Source: Coturnix japonica (lineage: Eukaryota; Chordata; Aves; Galliformes; Phasianidae). Taken from it: a stretch of DNA of 64,000 nucleotides. Of the stretch, positions 11,116 to 23,200 are shown piece by piece. Numbering within the stretch: position 1 is the first letter of the stretch; each line of letters starts with the position of its first letter. A program made the translations under genes and the position numbers. Below the pieces are notes generated by a model. That model saw nothing but the letters and a program-made list of their open reading frames with translations. It had not been told where the DNA came from and ran no database searches. Location of the stretch: positions 69,240,186 through 69,304,185 of the forward strand of contig NC_029516.1 in assembly GCF_001577835.2 (NCBI RefSeq), in the 5' to 3' direction.

Positions 11116-12177
11116 CCCTAATACCCTAATACCCTTTCCTTAGTTATCCCTCTGCTCAAACAGTTTAAGGTAGCAACGTTGATCCAGCAGTCTAACTACA
11201 TTTGTTTGGATGTACCTTATGAAAGTAGCTAAATTTTGGCTGGTATGCATTTCAAAGCAAACGTGCGTCAACGGTAAGGCATCTGTAAAGTGTTTAAATA
11301 AACTCTGAGCTTGCTTCCACTTGGCAGCATATCATCATTCAGAGCAAGTGAGGACACACTGCTTCTCTAGGGCCAGACCACAGAGCGGGTGCTTTGCTGA
11401 GTCAAAGCCCTTTTCTGGAATATGGCAGACAACATATGTGAGTGGTCACCTGTCACACACACCACTGGAATTCAGTGGTCCTGTTTTAAGGCACCACAGC
11501 AAGGACAGGATGAACAAGGGTTGCTTTTTCAACCAAGAGATGTCACTCTTGAAACATCTGAGAATGACATCTCTGAAAATACCAGGAGTCCACTCGCCCT
11601 CAGGCTGTGCATGTCCTTACCTGTAATCATCAAGGTCATCACACATCTGACTAGGAAGAATCCTTCTTTTGTGCTTGAAGTGTTATGATTATACAGCTCC
11701 CTGCAGTGGGGACAACTGGCCTTCATAAACCTTATCTCCACCTTGATACCATGAGCTCAGGCTGAGAAGCTTCACATTCCACCAGTAAGCTGCACCTCTC
11801 ACAGACTTATAACAAAGGGCCTAACGTACAGAAATCAATCAATCAATCACATATTCCATGTTGTTCAAGAGCTTGGCATCGCAGTCCTCACAGTTCTTTT
11901 TGGGTAGCTCTGTATGTAGAGAAGACCATCTCACAACCATAAATTGGCAGCTTGTTCACAGAACTGGCCTGTAGGAACATTGCCCTCGAGCTTTTCTCTG
12001 GGAAGAGTGTGAAATGCTGGTCAGAGACACACGTTCACTAGCACTGTGTGTTTGCTTTTCTCATTAACCAGTTTTCTGCATTGATCACTTTTTCTGGCCT
12101 GACCTCCATCTGGAGCACACTGATGGAAGCAAGGATACAATATGTTATGAATCTCTTGTAGTATTTCATACATTCAG
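11116..12177. other. Intergenic, no gene supported
   Basis: Open frames at 11,321-11,626 and 11,422-11,688 have no recognisable domain and no splice support. No repeat family was recognised. Confidence 0.35.
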
Positions 12178-12219
12178 AAAAAGAAAGAAAGGGAGTGAGA
12201 GAGAGAGAGAAAGAAAGGG
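12178..12219 (+). repeat. GA-rich simple repeat
   Basis: A purine-only tract of gaaa and ga units (for example gagtgagagagagagagaaa). Confidence 0.85.
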
Positions 12220-13419
12220 TTGGTCTTGCCTCTCCAGCTCTGTTACAACCATTCTCTACCCTGTGTCCCAGACAAAATAGTGCAGATCCCCACCACCAAC
12301 ATGAAGGTGGATTCCCAATATACCTCCTTCAGTAAGAAGATACTGAAAATGACAGATGTTCCTCTAGTTGAAAATCTGACTGAGAAGCTCTGAAAGCCCA
12401 CCTGCAGTGTGGATGGATGGTTTCAGCCTGGTTTTATGGACCAGAAGCAGTTGCCAGTAGTTCTTGGTGAAATTCATGGTAGTGGTCCATGATGAGGCCA
12501 ATGGTAGCCCAGGCAGTATGGGGCTGAGTTGTGCCCAGAGGAAACAGCCAACAGGGAATTCTTGCAGAGTCAGGTACAAGTGTGCAGGCATGTGAAGTGA
12601 ATCTCTCACTCCCCAGCAGTGGACAGCAGAGGAATGTCCACATCTGGATGCAATGTCTGCAGCATAAGGAGCTCCTTCTCTCATACCCTGCCCCAACAAA
12701 CCCTGAAACAGGAGAAAGGAGAGGTCTGCCACCCACACTTACATTCCTGGTGCTGACACAAACACACCTCTCTGTCACTGCTGCTGTCCTCTTCACTAGC
12801 AGTTGGCTGAATGTGCCTGCACCTCTACGTCCAAAAATCCAAAAACTCAGCAAACTGGCTTCAACACATTCATCCAAGTATGTATTCAGTCCTCAGGAGA
12901 TAGATCACAAGATATCAAGTGATGTGCCAAGCTTAGGCATTCTTCCAGTTTATCCAGACCCTCTTAGACTTCATCTGTATCATCCCTCATCTTTTCATTC
13001 ATGGTATCTTCATCTGAAGTATCAAGAAGCCCCAGAACCTCCTCCACCACCTGTTCCTGGCCATTTGCAGCTCCAGAAGGAGGATTCCTGATTGAAGGGT
13101 GGTCCTGGCAATTACACAGTATGTTTCTACTCCCTTCTGCTGTCTGTTCTGTTGCAGAGGATCCCAGACAGCACCCACCACCTGGCACCCTCAGATGCCT
13201 TCAGGAAGCAGTGGGTACTGTTGCTGTGCTCTGTTTTATGTTTTGAACTTATCCTCTCCTTCTGTTTACTCATTCATCACCATAATCATTTTATCTCCTC
13301 CTGATTTCTCTTTCTCTAGCCTCCTCCTCTCCTTTCTTGGGGAAAGTTCAAGCTGAAGGGGAAGAACAGGGAAAATATATCACACTTCTTAGCAATACTC
13401 TCCCTGCCTGCAAACATTT
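12220..13419. other. Intergenic, one weak exon candidate
   Basis: It contains an exon-like block at about 12,273-12,393 (see findings) and a 186-codon open frame at 12,531-13,091 that lacks coding character. No repeat was recognised. Confidence 0.3.
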
Positions 13420-13515
13420 TCAGGTCATGGACTTCCTGGCTTAATCTTTAAGGTCCCTTCCAAGCTCAGACGTTCTGTGACCCTGTGATTTTATAATTCT
13501 ATAACTCTATGAATG
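13420..13515 (+). mobile_element. CR1 3'-tail fragment
   Basis: The words aaggtcccttccaagctcag and gttctgtgaccctgtgattt, then attctataactctatgaat, are the CR1 3' terminus. Confidence 0.7.
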
Positions 13516-14305
13516 TGCTTTCTATGCTTTAGTCACCTCCATAGACTGAAGCTATCCATTTTTACCCAGTGCCCCCATAAAGTCTTTAAGAGCTGGCATC
13601 ACTTTTACTGCCTTCCCCTCCCCAGGTGCCACGTTGAAATGGGTCTCACAATGCTGGGAGCAGCTCAGCTATTGTACTCTCGAGTTGCTTTAAAACCCTT
13701 GGACAAATGCCATTGCTCCCAGCAGTTGCAGTCACTGCTCTCTCCATCAGATGATTGGCCTTTTCACAGCCGCTTCAGTGTCAGGAGCATTTATAGACGA
13801 ACCCCACCCTGCACAAGAATGGGTTCTGCCAGGATCGTCTGTTTAGTCCACACCGGAGCAGAGAGGCAGAGATTTCCGCCCTGACCTTAACTTCCCCGTG
13901 GAAGTAACAGTGTTTCTTTTGTGCAACCAGAAGAAAACAGTTGCAGCAGGGGCTGGTATAGGGAATTAGTGCTGGGGTCAAAATGGCAAGGTCTGCCAAA
14001 GCAGAATGGGAAGAAGTAGCTGGAGAACATCAAAAGGTAGAGAGCAGGGTCTATAAGAGTAGTGAAGGCCATCAGGTGGCAAAAAACAGAATTACGGCCC
14101 TAAGTGTTGGGATGTTGCACTGAGATGGAGTGAGATGTAAGAGGGAATAGCAACATAGGCTGAAGAGGTTCAGCAGGTGTAGTGATACAGTTACAAGAGG
14201 TGGCAGGAGGGGCCGGGGGTGACAATGACGACTAGTGTCAATATGAGACAACAACACTGACTAGTGGTGGTTCAAAGCAATGACTGCTGGTTTTACTGAC
14301 AGATC
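13516..14305. other. Intergenic, nothing recognised
   Basis: No exon-like structure or recognised repeat on either strand. Confidence 0.3.
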
Positions 14306-14309
14306 TTTT

Positions 14310-14455
14310 TAACTGAGAAAGGTGAGGCACTGGCACAGGCTGCCCAGAGAAACCGAGGTTGCCCTGTCCCTGGAGGTGTTGGAGGGGGGTTGGAAGTACA
14401 TGATATCTCTAAGGTCCCTTCCAACCAAACACATTCTGATTCTGTGATGCTATGA
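14310..14455 (+). mobile_element. CR1 3'-end fragment
   Basis: Contains ggcactggcacaggctgccc, ggaggtgttggaggggggtt and aaggtcccttccaacc, ending in attctgattctgtgatgcta. Confidence 0.75.
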
Positions 14456-17400
14456 AAAGCAGGGAAGTACTGGCCAACACTGATGGAGAGCTAAGAGGTC
14501 CAGATAGGGCAAACCAACAGTGACAAGGAGAGAAAAAGAAGTGGAGCATGATTGCAAAGAGAAACAGCAATACTCCATTGTTATAAGGGTTTGAGGATTA
14601 ACTGCAGTCTGTTTGCCTCCTGTGCTCTGAATTGTCTGGAGTGAGTCATCTTCTGGGAGCTGTATAATTTGTTAGTCTATACTGCAGTGTCACTGCACCC
14701 TGCAAAACTTTCCACCACATCCAGGTGGGGAAGGAGGGCACAATGTTCTTCTTTTTCCCCTGTTAGTTACCTTTCCATTCATCTCATTCTCCTTTTCCTA
14801 CTTTTAACAACATTCTCATTTCTACTTTTTCAACTACTTCTGAAGTCATGTGATAATTAACAGGGATTTCATTATTCTTTTCTGTTTTACCCCTCTTGTT
14901 TTATACATTTATGTATATACACACTGTTCTCACTGATGCATCCTCCCATTAAATACCATCCATAGCCTATTAAGTTCTTACCATAGAAGATCAATTACAT
15001 CAATTACTATGCATTACACAGCACCAAACCAAGAGATGTATTGCTGCCATGGTCTTGGTTTGGCCTAGGTTCCATGACAAGGGGGTAAAGAGACCCACAG
15101 ATCCTCACCCCTGCTAGACTGAGATCTTCTCAGGTTCATATTGCCTAGGAGGGCAGAAAACCTCTCAAGCAGTGAAATGAGTCAAATCCATATGAACTAC
15201 TGCAAAGGAGATGAGAAAGGAGGTGATGTCTTCCATTCTGCCCTTTGTGGAAGGTGTAATGGCATGTGGTTCCTCAAGCCATTTGTCTGTGAGATCTGTC
15301 CTCACTGTTATAGGAATGGATCTGTGGATGTGTGGATGTCCTTAATGAAAGGCTTAATTCCCTGTGGTTTCCCTTTCTGAAGGGCATAGTCGCTTATTTT
15401 CCAGAGGCAGATCATCAGCAGAGCAGAGCCAAGAAGCAGAAACAACTTGTAATCCTTGTGGTGGAAATACCAAGAAGGGCACCTGGAGAACTAAATGTGG
15501 CAGTGTCAAAACTGGAGGTAAACACAGATGAGGTTGCCTTAAATGCCAGTATGAATAAACCTCCAGGTGGGCAGCAGCTAGCATCTGTGTCTAGCAAGCA
15601 AATCTGCTGCACTGTGCCGTGTGCTGTGCTGTGCTCAGAGTGTAACTAAGGCACAACCGCATGATTCTTGTTGGCTGAGGAACAGGTGTCAAGAAAAACT
15701 GGTCTGAGGTGGCTGTGTCTGCTTCAAGTTTCCAGGAACAGGCAGAAGAGATCACAAAAGAGGTGGGGATGCAGGCCTGCGGAGTCAGGTGGTTGTTATA
15801 ATAGTCATATTGTTAGGGCTGGAATGAGGAAATTAAAGATTTCGGCTAAGCAGGAGAATAGGGGGGAAAAAAATCTCATGGAATCTCTATCTTGATCTCC
15901 CACTGATTGATTGCCCCTCAGAACAGAGATCTTCCTGGTTTTGATCTCTCAGACAGGTATTAGCCTTACCTACACTAGTGAGAGGTAATTTTCATATGGC
16001 CATTCCCACAGTCAGCCCTCTTGCAATTGGATGAGATCAGTGTATTGAGCTGTTAACCTGGCTGAGCCTACATGTGACCCCAGATTTAGGAAATACGCAG
16101 CAGAGAGAGAGATGGAAATTCTATCTTCAGTGCCCAGCAATTTTCAGGTCACTGCAGCAAAGGCAGCAAGCAGCTGACTTGAGCCTGTACAAAGCAGCAC
16201 GGCTCAGGTACCACAGGGTCTGGGCAATTCAGCTACTTCAGTGTGCAAATGGATGCTGTGCTTGCAGCAGGCAGTATCCCTTGTTCTGCAGCAAAGACAA
16301 CAGATGGGAGAACAAAGGTTTTCAGCAGCCAGGTCAGATTTGTCAGCTAGGGCAGGATGTGACTCTCCAGACTTCCTACTACACTGCAACATGTGGACAG
16401 CAAAGAAAGAGGAACCACACGTGTCTTATGGGGTTCACTCTTGCTAACCTCATCCTTCCATCCAGGAAGATAAATGCATTTCCTTACATACACAAGATGT
16501 TCTCAGACCTACGACATTATTTTCATGATATCTACCATATCATCTCCCATCTTTCATTCTGAGAGAAGGAAATAAAACTTACTGCTTTGCTTTTCCCACA
16601 AGGCTCCCTTTCTGCATCAGCAGAATTGCTTTTTGTTCCTACAAGGTAAGAAATAAATACATTAGAAAGGAGTCTTCCTGGGACTCAGCGGTGTGGGAGC
16701 GAGTATGTGGACATGCTTCTGCTGCTGTTGGTGTCAGTAATTATGTGGGATAGACACCACTGCCACCTGGCAGGCTGCATTAAGTAGCAAAGACAAAGGC
16801 ACTCGATATCCCATTAGGCTGCTCTGCAGTGTTTCTTTTTAAAGAACCCTGTTTCAAAATCATCACCTCTCCCTCAAATGATTCTGTGAATCCTGAGTAA
16901 GTAACTTCTCCCTGACAAGCAACAGAAACACAAAGCATAGCCTCACATCTACCCATCTTCACCTGCTACCAGCCTGGCCAGACACTTTGCCCATACATTC
17001 AGTTAACTTGCAGCACCGTCTGTGCTGCTATTCCTTGACGCTCTGAGTTGCTAGTTTTAATGTAGAAATATAGAATCAGCTGGAGATAATGCAGAAATAA
17101 GCCAGAAATAATTGCTGCTTCCACCCTGCTGCACAAGGAAAAGCCTTGTCTAACATATACAATAATACCCCTAAAATGACCTAAAGGCTTTCAAGTGGCT
17201 CAAAAATGTGTTACACTTGCAACCCAAGTCCATCCATAGAGATCAAACTGTAGAGAGAGCTTCCTTTTCCTCCCACCACAGTAGCAACATGTTGCATAAC
17301 AAGAAGCTTGTACTATTTTAAAATGTTGTGTGCATTACAGATCATTATCACATTCCTACCTGGGCTGATAGGAGACGTACCTGATAAGGGAACATTTCAA

Positions 17401-19300
17401 ATTTGATGCCATAAAAATGATTCACATTTACTCAGAGGTTGCTCAGTAGCAATAAAAAGCGGTCATGCATTCAGCTGGCAAGGATGCAATATTCAGAAGC
17501 ACTGCCCTCAGCAGCAACATGCTTCCCACTCAACAGAGAACCTGCATTCAGTCACCCAAAAGTGAAGGATCTTTTCAGTGTAAAGCTCCCAGGATTCGAA
17601 GCTTGGTTACAGGTCGTGTATAGATGATGTATCAAAGCCTCCAAAAAGAGTATGTCATGCCCAGAGAAAGATCATTTTTCCTAATGGAAGACTTGGACCG
17701 TTCAACCTGTAACTGCTGAGCCCGAACGGGGCTCGGGAAATAATGATTACTGCCAAAACTTGCTCTGCCTGGCATGGCCTGATTCAATAGGTGACCATGC
17801 TGTAGAAACATCCAGAAACTTGGGGGCGAGCAAAGTGCTCAGAAGACACTTGCAGTGAGGGAAGCTCAAGGCAGAGGCAGAGCTGATCACTTACAATATC
17901 CATATTCTGTTGCAGTCGTGCACGCCCAAGGGCAACTGTATTGGGTAGGAAAGCAGCTCTTCAAGTGGTCCAGCTCATCTGATGTTGTGAGCTGTCAGTC
18001 ACACTGTGGCACATGTGTGTGACCACAAAAGCATCAAAATTTCTCAAAGCCACGGCCAAACAGACATTCACGTGACTGAAATGACTGGAGATCACCTGAG
18101 GCTGCTTAGGGCTGCTATCTGAACAGCAGCAGATAACATCTAGCAGCCCGAGCACCTCACCAGCATGAGAGAGGGCAATGGGAAGCACTTCAAACACAGC
18201 TCTGCCAAATGGGGCTTAAGCTGTTTTGTGACTATCACTGGCTTAAATGACCATAAAGCGGGACTTTCAGAGACAAGACAACCTGGATTCAGTTTGCATG
18301 TTGTATTTTCAGTTGATTGCTTGGCTGGTTTTGTATTTAAGGCATAATTCCAGTAAGACAGATGCAGTTCTGATGGATAATCCGTTAGCATCACTGAGTA
18401 TAACTTCAGGAAATTACAATAATGTAGTCAAACAAGTTATAAACACACTCCCCGGGAAGCTCCCAGATTATAGCTCCAGTGCTGACTGTAAGGCTGATGC
18501 TTTGCAACTGCTATACATCTGTATATGTTCACAGAGGTTAAGGGATAAGCCTACCAGGCTGAACGACAACACTGATGTGCACCTGTGGGGATTCTCTGTG
18601 TGCATCCAAGTGCATAAAGCATGCAAGCAACACAAGAGAAAAGAGCTCACATCTGCCCCCTAAAAAGAAAAGTATTGAGCTTAAGGAACTGATTTGCAAC
18701 TGGCATTTGTGAACAATTTTTGTTCATTCTCCCCATCCCCTCCACTCTTTGCAATTTGTTCTTCGGATGATATGTTCAGAACTGCTTGAGATAACTAAGT
18801 TTGCTTCTGATGTGTGATGGAGTGAGGAGAAGCTCAGGGTGGTGTTTGTGTGTTAGCAGCACGCAGCCATCACAGGGCTGCTCCTGGCACACTCCACCAG
18901 CCTCACAAGGGTGCTGCTCCTCGCCATTTTCTAGCGTGGTGTGTTGCAACATGAAGTGGCCGCGTCACCAACCAAACTGCTGCGCGCTCCAGTCAGGATC
19001 AAAACCCAGGAACTGCAGGAGGTGAATTGGAACAAGGGCTTGACCCAAAGAGGGCAGGCATAAAGAAAGAAGCGAAAGCCTCAAACGGTGATGGTTTGAG
19101 ATTGAGTCGTTTGGAAAAAAGTGGGGATGTGGTTCCTGATAAGTGCTGCCTGCGGTGTCTGGGCCAGCTCATTCTGGATGTGAGATTTCTTCATTAACGA
19201 ACCAGCGAAAGCAATGTTCCTTCATGCATATCACCTCATCCTGCCCTGCCCCAGCCCCCACTAAAAGCTCACTCCAACTTCACCCCATCTCCCTCGGCTT
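14456..19300. other. Upstream flank of SCNN1A, no gene supported
   Basis: About 4.8 kb without a supportable exon. Several 60-160 codon open frames (for example 16,074-16,562) lack recognisable domains. A short palindrome at 17,718-17,734 and a dyad at 18,710-18,726 are noted in the findings. In mammals, TNF-receptor family genes lie in this neighbourhood, but no cysteine-rich receptor repeat was recognised here. Confidence 0.35.
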
Positions 19301-19339
19301 TGTGAAATCCAATAGTTAAAACCACACAAAAAGCGCTGC

Positions 19340-20120
19340 TGGGACGCAGGATCCCGGTGTGCCCCCACGACACAGCACCGCGATGCACCTCACCGACGCT
19401 TCCGTGGGCACGGCTTGGCCCTGGCGGACCCCTGGACGGGCTGAGAGCTTAAGGGGGAAAGCGGCCCCATCCCTACGTTCTCGGAGCAGCCCTGCCAGCT
19501 CGCTTTCCGCATTGCCGCCGGGACGCCGTGTCCCCGCCGCCGGGGGGGCGGTGGGGAGCCGCGCCGTTCCCTGTTCCCACCTGGCCGGGGCTGCCGGCTC
19601 CTCGCTGGGGGCACCGCGGTGGCCTCGAGCGCCCGTCGGGGTCCAGGGGGCCGCCGGGACGCCGCCGAGCAGCGATCTCCGACGGCGCGGCGCCGCCAAG
19701 GTGACCCCCCCAGAGCAGACCCCGGGACTTCGGCTGCCCACGCCTGGCCGCGGACACTTGAGAGTTTAAAGAGGCTTTTCTTCGCCGGGAGCGGCCCGGG
19801 GGGAAGGGGAAGAGAAGGAGGGGTGGGCGGGGAGAGGCTGGCAGGGCAGGAGCCGGGCGGGGTGCTGGCTCCAACTGGAAAGGAACCAGTCCCAGCCCAG
19901 CCGGGGAGCTGCGAGCGAGCCGGCAGCGTTGGGGAAAGCGAGATCTGGGCCCCGCTCCCGGCCCGTCGCCTCCCGCCCCGACGGCGCGGGACGGCCCCGC
20001 CATGGGCACGGCGCCCCGCGTCAGTCCCGGGGGGTCGGCGGCTGCGGGAGGGCTGAGGGATCGGGTGGGAAGAGGGGGGTGTCAGTCACCTGTCGGGCCC
20101 TGGTGGGATGAGGGAGGAGG
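19340..20120. promoter_or_regulatory. CpG island, likely SCNN1A promoter and first exon
   Basis: Abrupt rise in G+C and CpG density, with several GC-box-like ggggcgg/ccgccc words. It ends about 100 bp before the first definite SCNN1A coding exon. The transcription start and the non-coding first exon must lie here, but I could not fix them. The long open frames on both strands are a by-product of base composition. Confidence 0.7.
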
Positions 20121-20216
20121 GTGGGGGGAGCACCGGCCATCCGGAGCTGTGATCCTGTGGGAAGCCCACCTCACTCTTAATCTGTGTTTCAGGGTGGGTC
20201 TGTGAAGGAAGGGAAG

Positions 20217-23200
20217 ATGCCAGCAGAGGAGAAGACCGGGCAGTGCAAGCAGGAAGCAGAGCAGCAGCAGAAGGAAGATGAGAAGGAGGGCCTCATCGAG
20301 TTCTATGGTTCCTACCAGGAGCTGTTCCAGTTCTTCTGTAGCAACACGACCATCCACGGAGCTATTCGCCTGGTGTGCTCTAAAAAGAACAAGATGAAGA
20401 CGGCCTTCTGGTCTGTCCTCTTCTTTCTCACCTTCGGCTTAATGTACTGGCAGTTTGGAATCCTCTACAGGGAGTACTTCAGCTACCCTGTCAACCTCAA
20501 CCTCAACCTCAACTCGGACAGGCTGACTTTCCCTGCGGTGACGCTGTGCACGCTCAACCCATACAGGTAAGAAATGGCCTCCTAGTGCTTTCAGCTGCCT
20601 TGACCTCCATGGGCATAGGACAGAGGCATGTATTCGTGCTCTCTTCTTGGTCACTGACTTGTAGAAGGGCAGGTGGAAGGGAAGCTTCTTTGCTGTCACA
20701 GGCATTCACAGTAAACCGTGTTCGTTTAAGCTGCTCTACCTGGTGGCGTGTTAGTAGGCTGCTCTGAAAACTTTCCCAGGGCAGAAACAGTTGCAGTTCC
20801 TTATCTCCTACAAGAAACAGTGGCCTCCAGCAAAGGGGCTGGATTTTCAGCAGTCAGTGGGAATGTCCTGAATCACCCCATTAAACTCTGCCACACGTCT
20901 TACTCAGAACTGTTCATGTGCATCCAGCCCTAACCCTGCAGGCTCCTCTCTCCCACCATATAGGTACAGTGCCATTCGGAAGAAGCTGGACGAACTGGAC
21001 CAAATCACCCATCAGACACTGTTGGACCTTTATGACTATAACATGTCCCTGGCACGAAGTGACGGGTCAGCGCAGTTCTCACGAAGGCGCACCTCCAGGA
21101 GCCTGCTCCATCATGTCCAGCGCCATCCTCTGCGCAGGCAGAAGCGGGATAACTTGGTCAGCTTGCCAGAAAACAGCCCCTCAGTGGACAAGAATGACTG
21201 GAAAATTGGCTTTGTTCTGGTGAGATCCCAAGCTGTGTTCTGAGCTACCCGCTCTGACCCATCTACCCACTTCTGTCTCGTTAGCCTTGTGGCCATGCCC
21301 TTCCTCATACAGAGGGATTTTTGTCGCTGGCTTTTCTTGATGACAGATGGAGTTGAAGCCTTTTTCCAACATATACTGCTCCCCAAGTCCTGTCCCTATT
21401 TGTGTGGAAGACTTATCCCTGTCAGTGCCTGTCTGTTCCTAGGTGAGACAGGGAAACCTCATCCTTCCTGAAGGCTACATCAGTCTTTCAGAGCCATTTA
21501 CTAACAGCCATAGTATTGCTCGGTAATTGTTGAATAGGGGTGGTATTGCATGGCTGTGGGCCATGCACAATTTGATCATGGCCATATTTGCTCCTGGGCA
21601 GTATCTTCTTTGCCCTTGGGTATCTGGATTTGCATTTTAAAAGGCACTGAAGGGAATCATTTGCCAGTTAAATGGAGTTCCAATGGGGTCACCAAGTTTC
21701 TCAGGACACACCCTGAAGGGAGGGCTCCCCATGCTAGAATTTAATGCTTCTGGTTTTATATCACATAGGTTTTACATGCAGTAGATCACACTGCACACCA
21801 CACTGCAGTTTGCTATCTCTCACCCATGCCTGTTGACCTAGTGTCTCTCTTACACTGAGGGATTGCTTTCCCCTGTGCTACTGATTGCCTTTTTCTTTTA
21901 ACACAGCGTGCCATGGAGCATTTTTGCTCACTCTGCTTTGTCTCTATACCCTGCTGGGGAGCACAGCCACCTCCTCTAGGACAAGACTTCCCTGATACAG
22001 CTGCTTTTTTCATTCTCACAGTGCAGTGAAAACAACGAGGATTGTTTCCATCAAACGTACTCGTCAGGAGTGGATGCGGTGCGGGAATGGTACAGCTTTC
22101 ACTACATCAATATCCTGGCACAGCTGCCTGATGCGAAAGACCTGGACGAGTCTGACTTTGAGAATTTTATTTACGCTTGCCGCTTCAACGAAGCAACATG
22201 TGACAAGGCGTAAGTGGTAGAAACACCCCACTGTTTATTCCTACTGACACCTGCATTTTGTGCCTGGGTTCAAGGGGGATTCAAGAAACTCACGTTAGAG
22301 AACTTCTTTCCCAGGGTGGGGCTGTTCTTTGTTCAGGTCCCCTTGTCTCAAGTGGTATCTCAAGTCTTTCCTGAGGGTTGTGCTCAGCAGGGTCAGACTT
22401 TCTGTGTCCTCAGAGGATGGTTTCTCTTCTTCTTCCCCTGAGTTCCACAGAAATGAAACCATTATACTGCTACAAAGCCCAAGCATACAATATAGAAGGC
22501 TGGTGTGCATGCTGAAGCTGATATGCAGTGCTGAAGTCGTACATGTCAGCTTCATACAGGAAGAGGAGAGGAGAAAGACAGTGAAAAAACAGCATTGCAC
22601 GTCTCTCCTGCCATTATGGTTTAGAAGCCCTAAAGAGGCAATGAAATTAAACCCATTGGCAAGGCAAGGGGTACAGACAGCTAAGAGCTTTGTCAGTATT
22701 AAGATAATACAGTAATTGCTGATACTGCAAAAAAAAAACCCAAAAAACAAAACAACAAACTAAAAACCACAACAAAAAAACAAATGCTAGCAGTACAAGA
22801 AAACATATAAAAACCTATCTAGCTCTAGGACATTTTTTACAGCAGATTTTAATTGCTTTTCCCTGTTCAGGTTAGTTTACATAACAAACACTGCCCATCT
22901 GCTCTAAGCCCCTCTCTGTGCAGGTGGAAGAGAATTGTTCCTTTCAGGAAGTCTTTCTTGGTCTCACAGCCCTTCTCACCTGTGTGAATATTTCTGTTCC
23001 CATCACAGGAATTACACCCACTTCCACCATCCCTTGTATGGGAACTGCTACACCTTCAATGACAACAGCAGCAGCCTGTGGACATCTTCTCTGCCTGGGA
23101 TTAATAATGGTGAGAGGCACTTTTGGCTTAGCTGTTTTCACCATGGAGGGTGTCAGTAAGACCAGAGGAGTTACAGTGGTAGATTACAGCTCTGCTCCGT

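Noticed and set aside
12531-13091. 186-codon open frame on the plus strand
   Set aside because: No recognisable domain, no promoter or splice context, uneven composition (long Pro-rich tail), and overlapping open frames on the other strand. Most likely chance.
16074-16562. 162-codon open frame with several cysteines, considered as a TNF-receptor repeat relic
   Set aside because: The cysteine spacing does not fit the receptor repeat and no flanking exon with a matching phase was found.
19316-20056. Several long open frames on both strands in the SCNN1A CpG island
   Set aside because: Stops are scarce in CpG islands. None has splice support except the short candidate extension listed in the findings.
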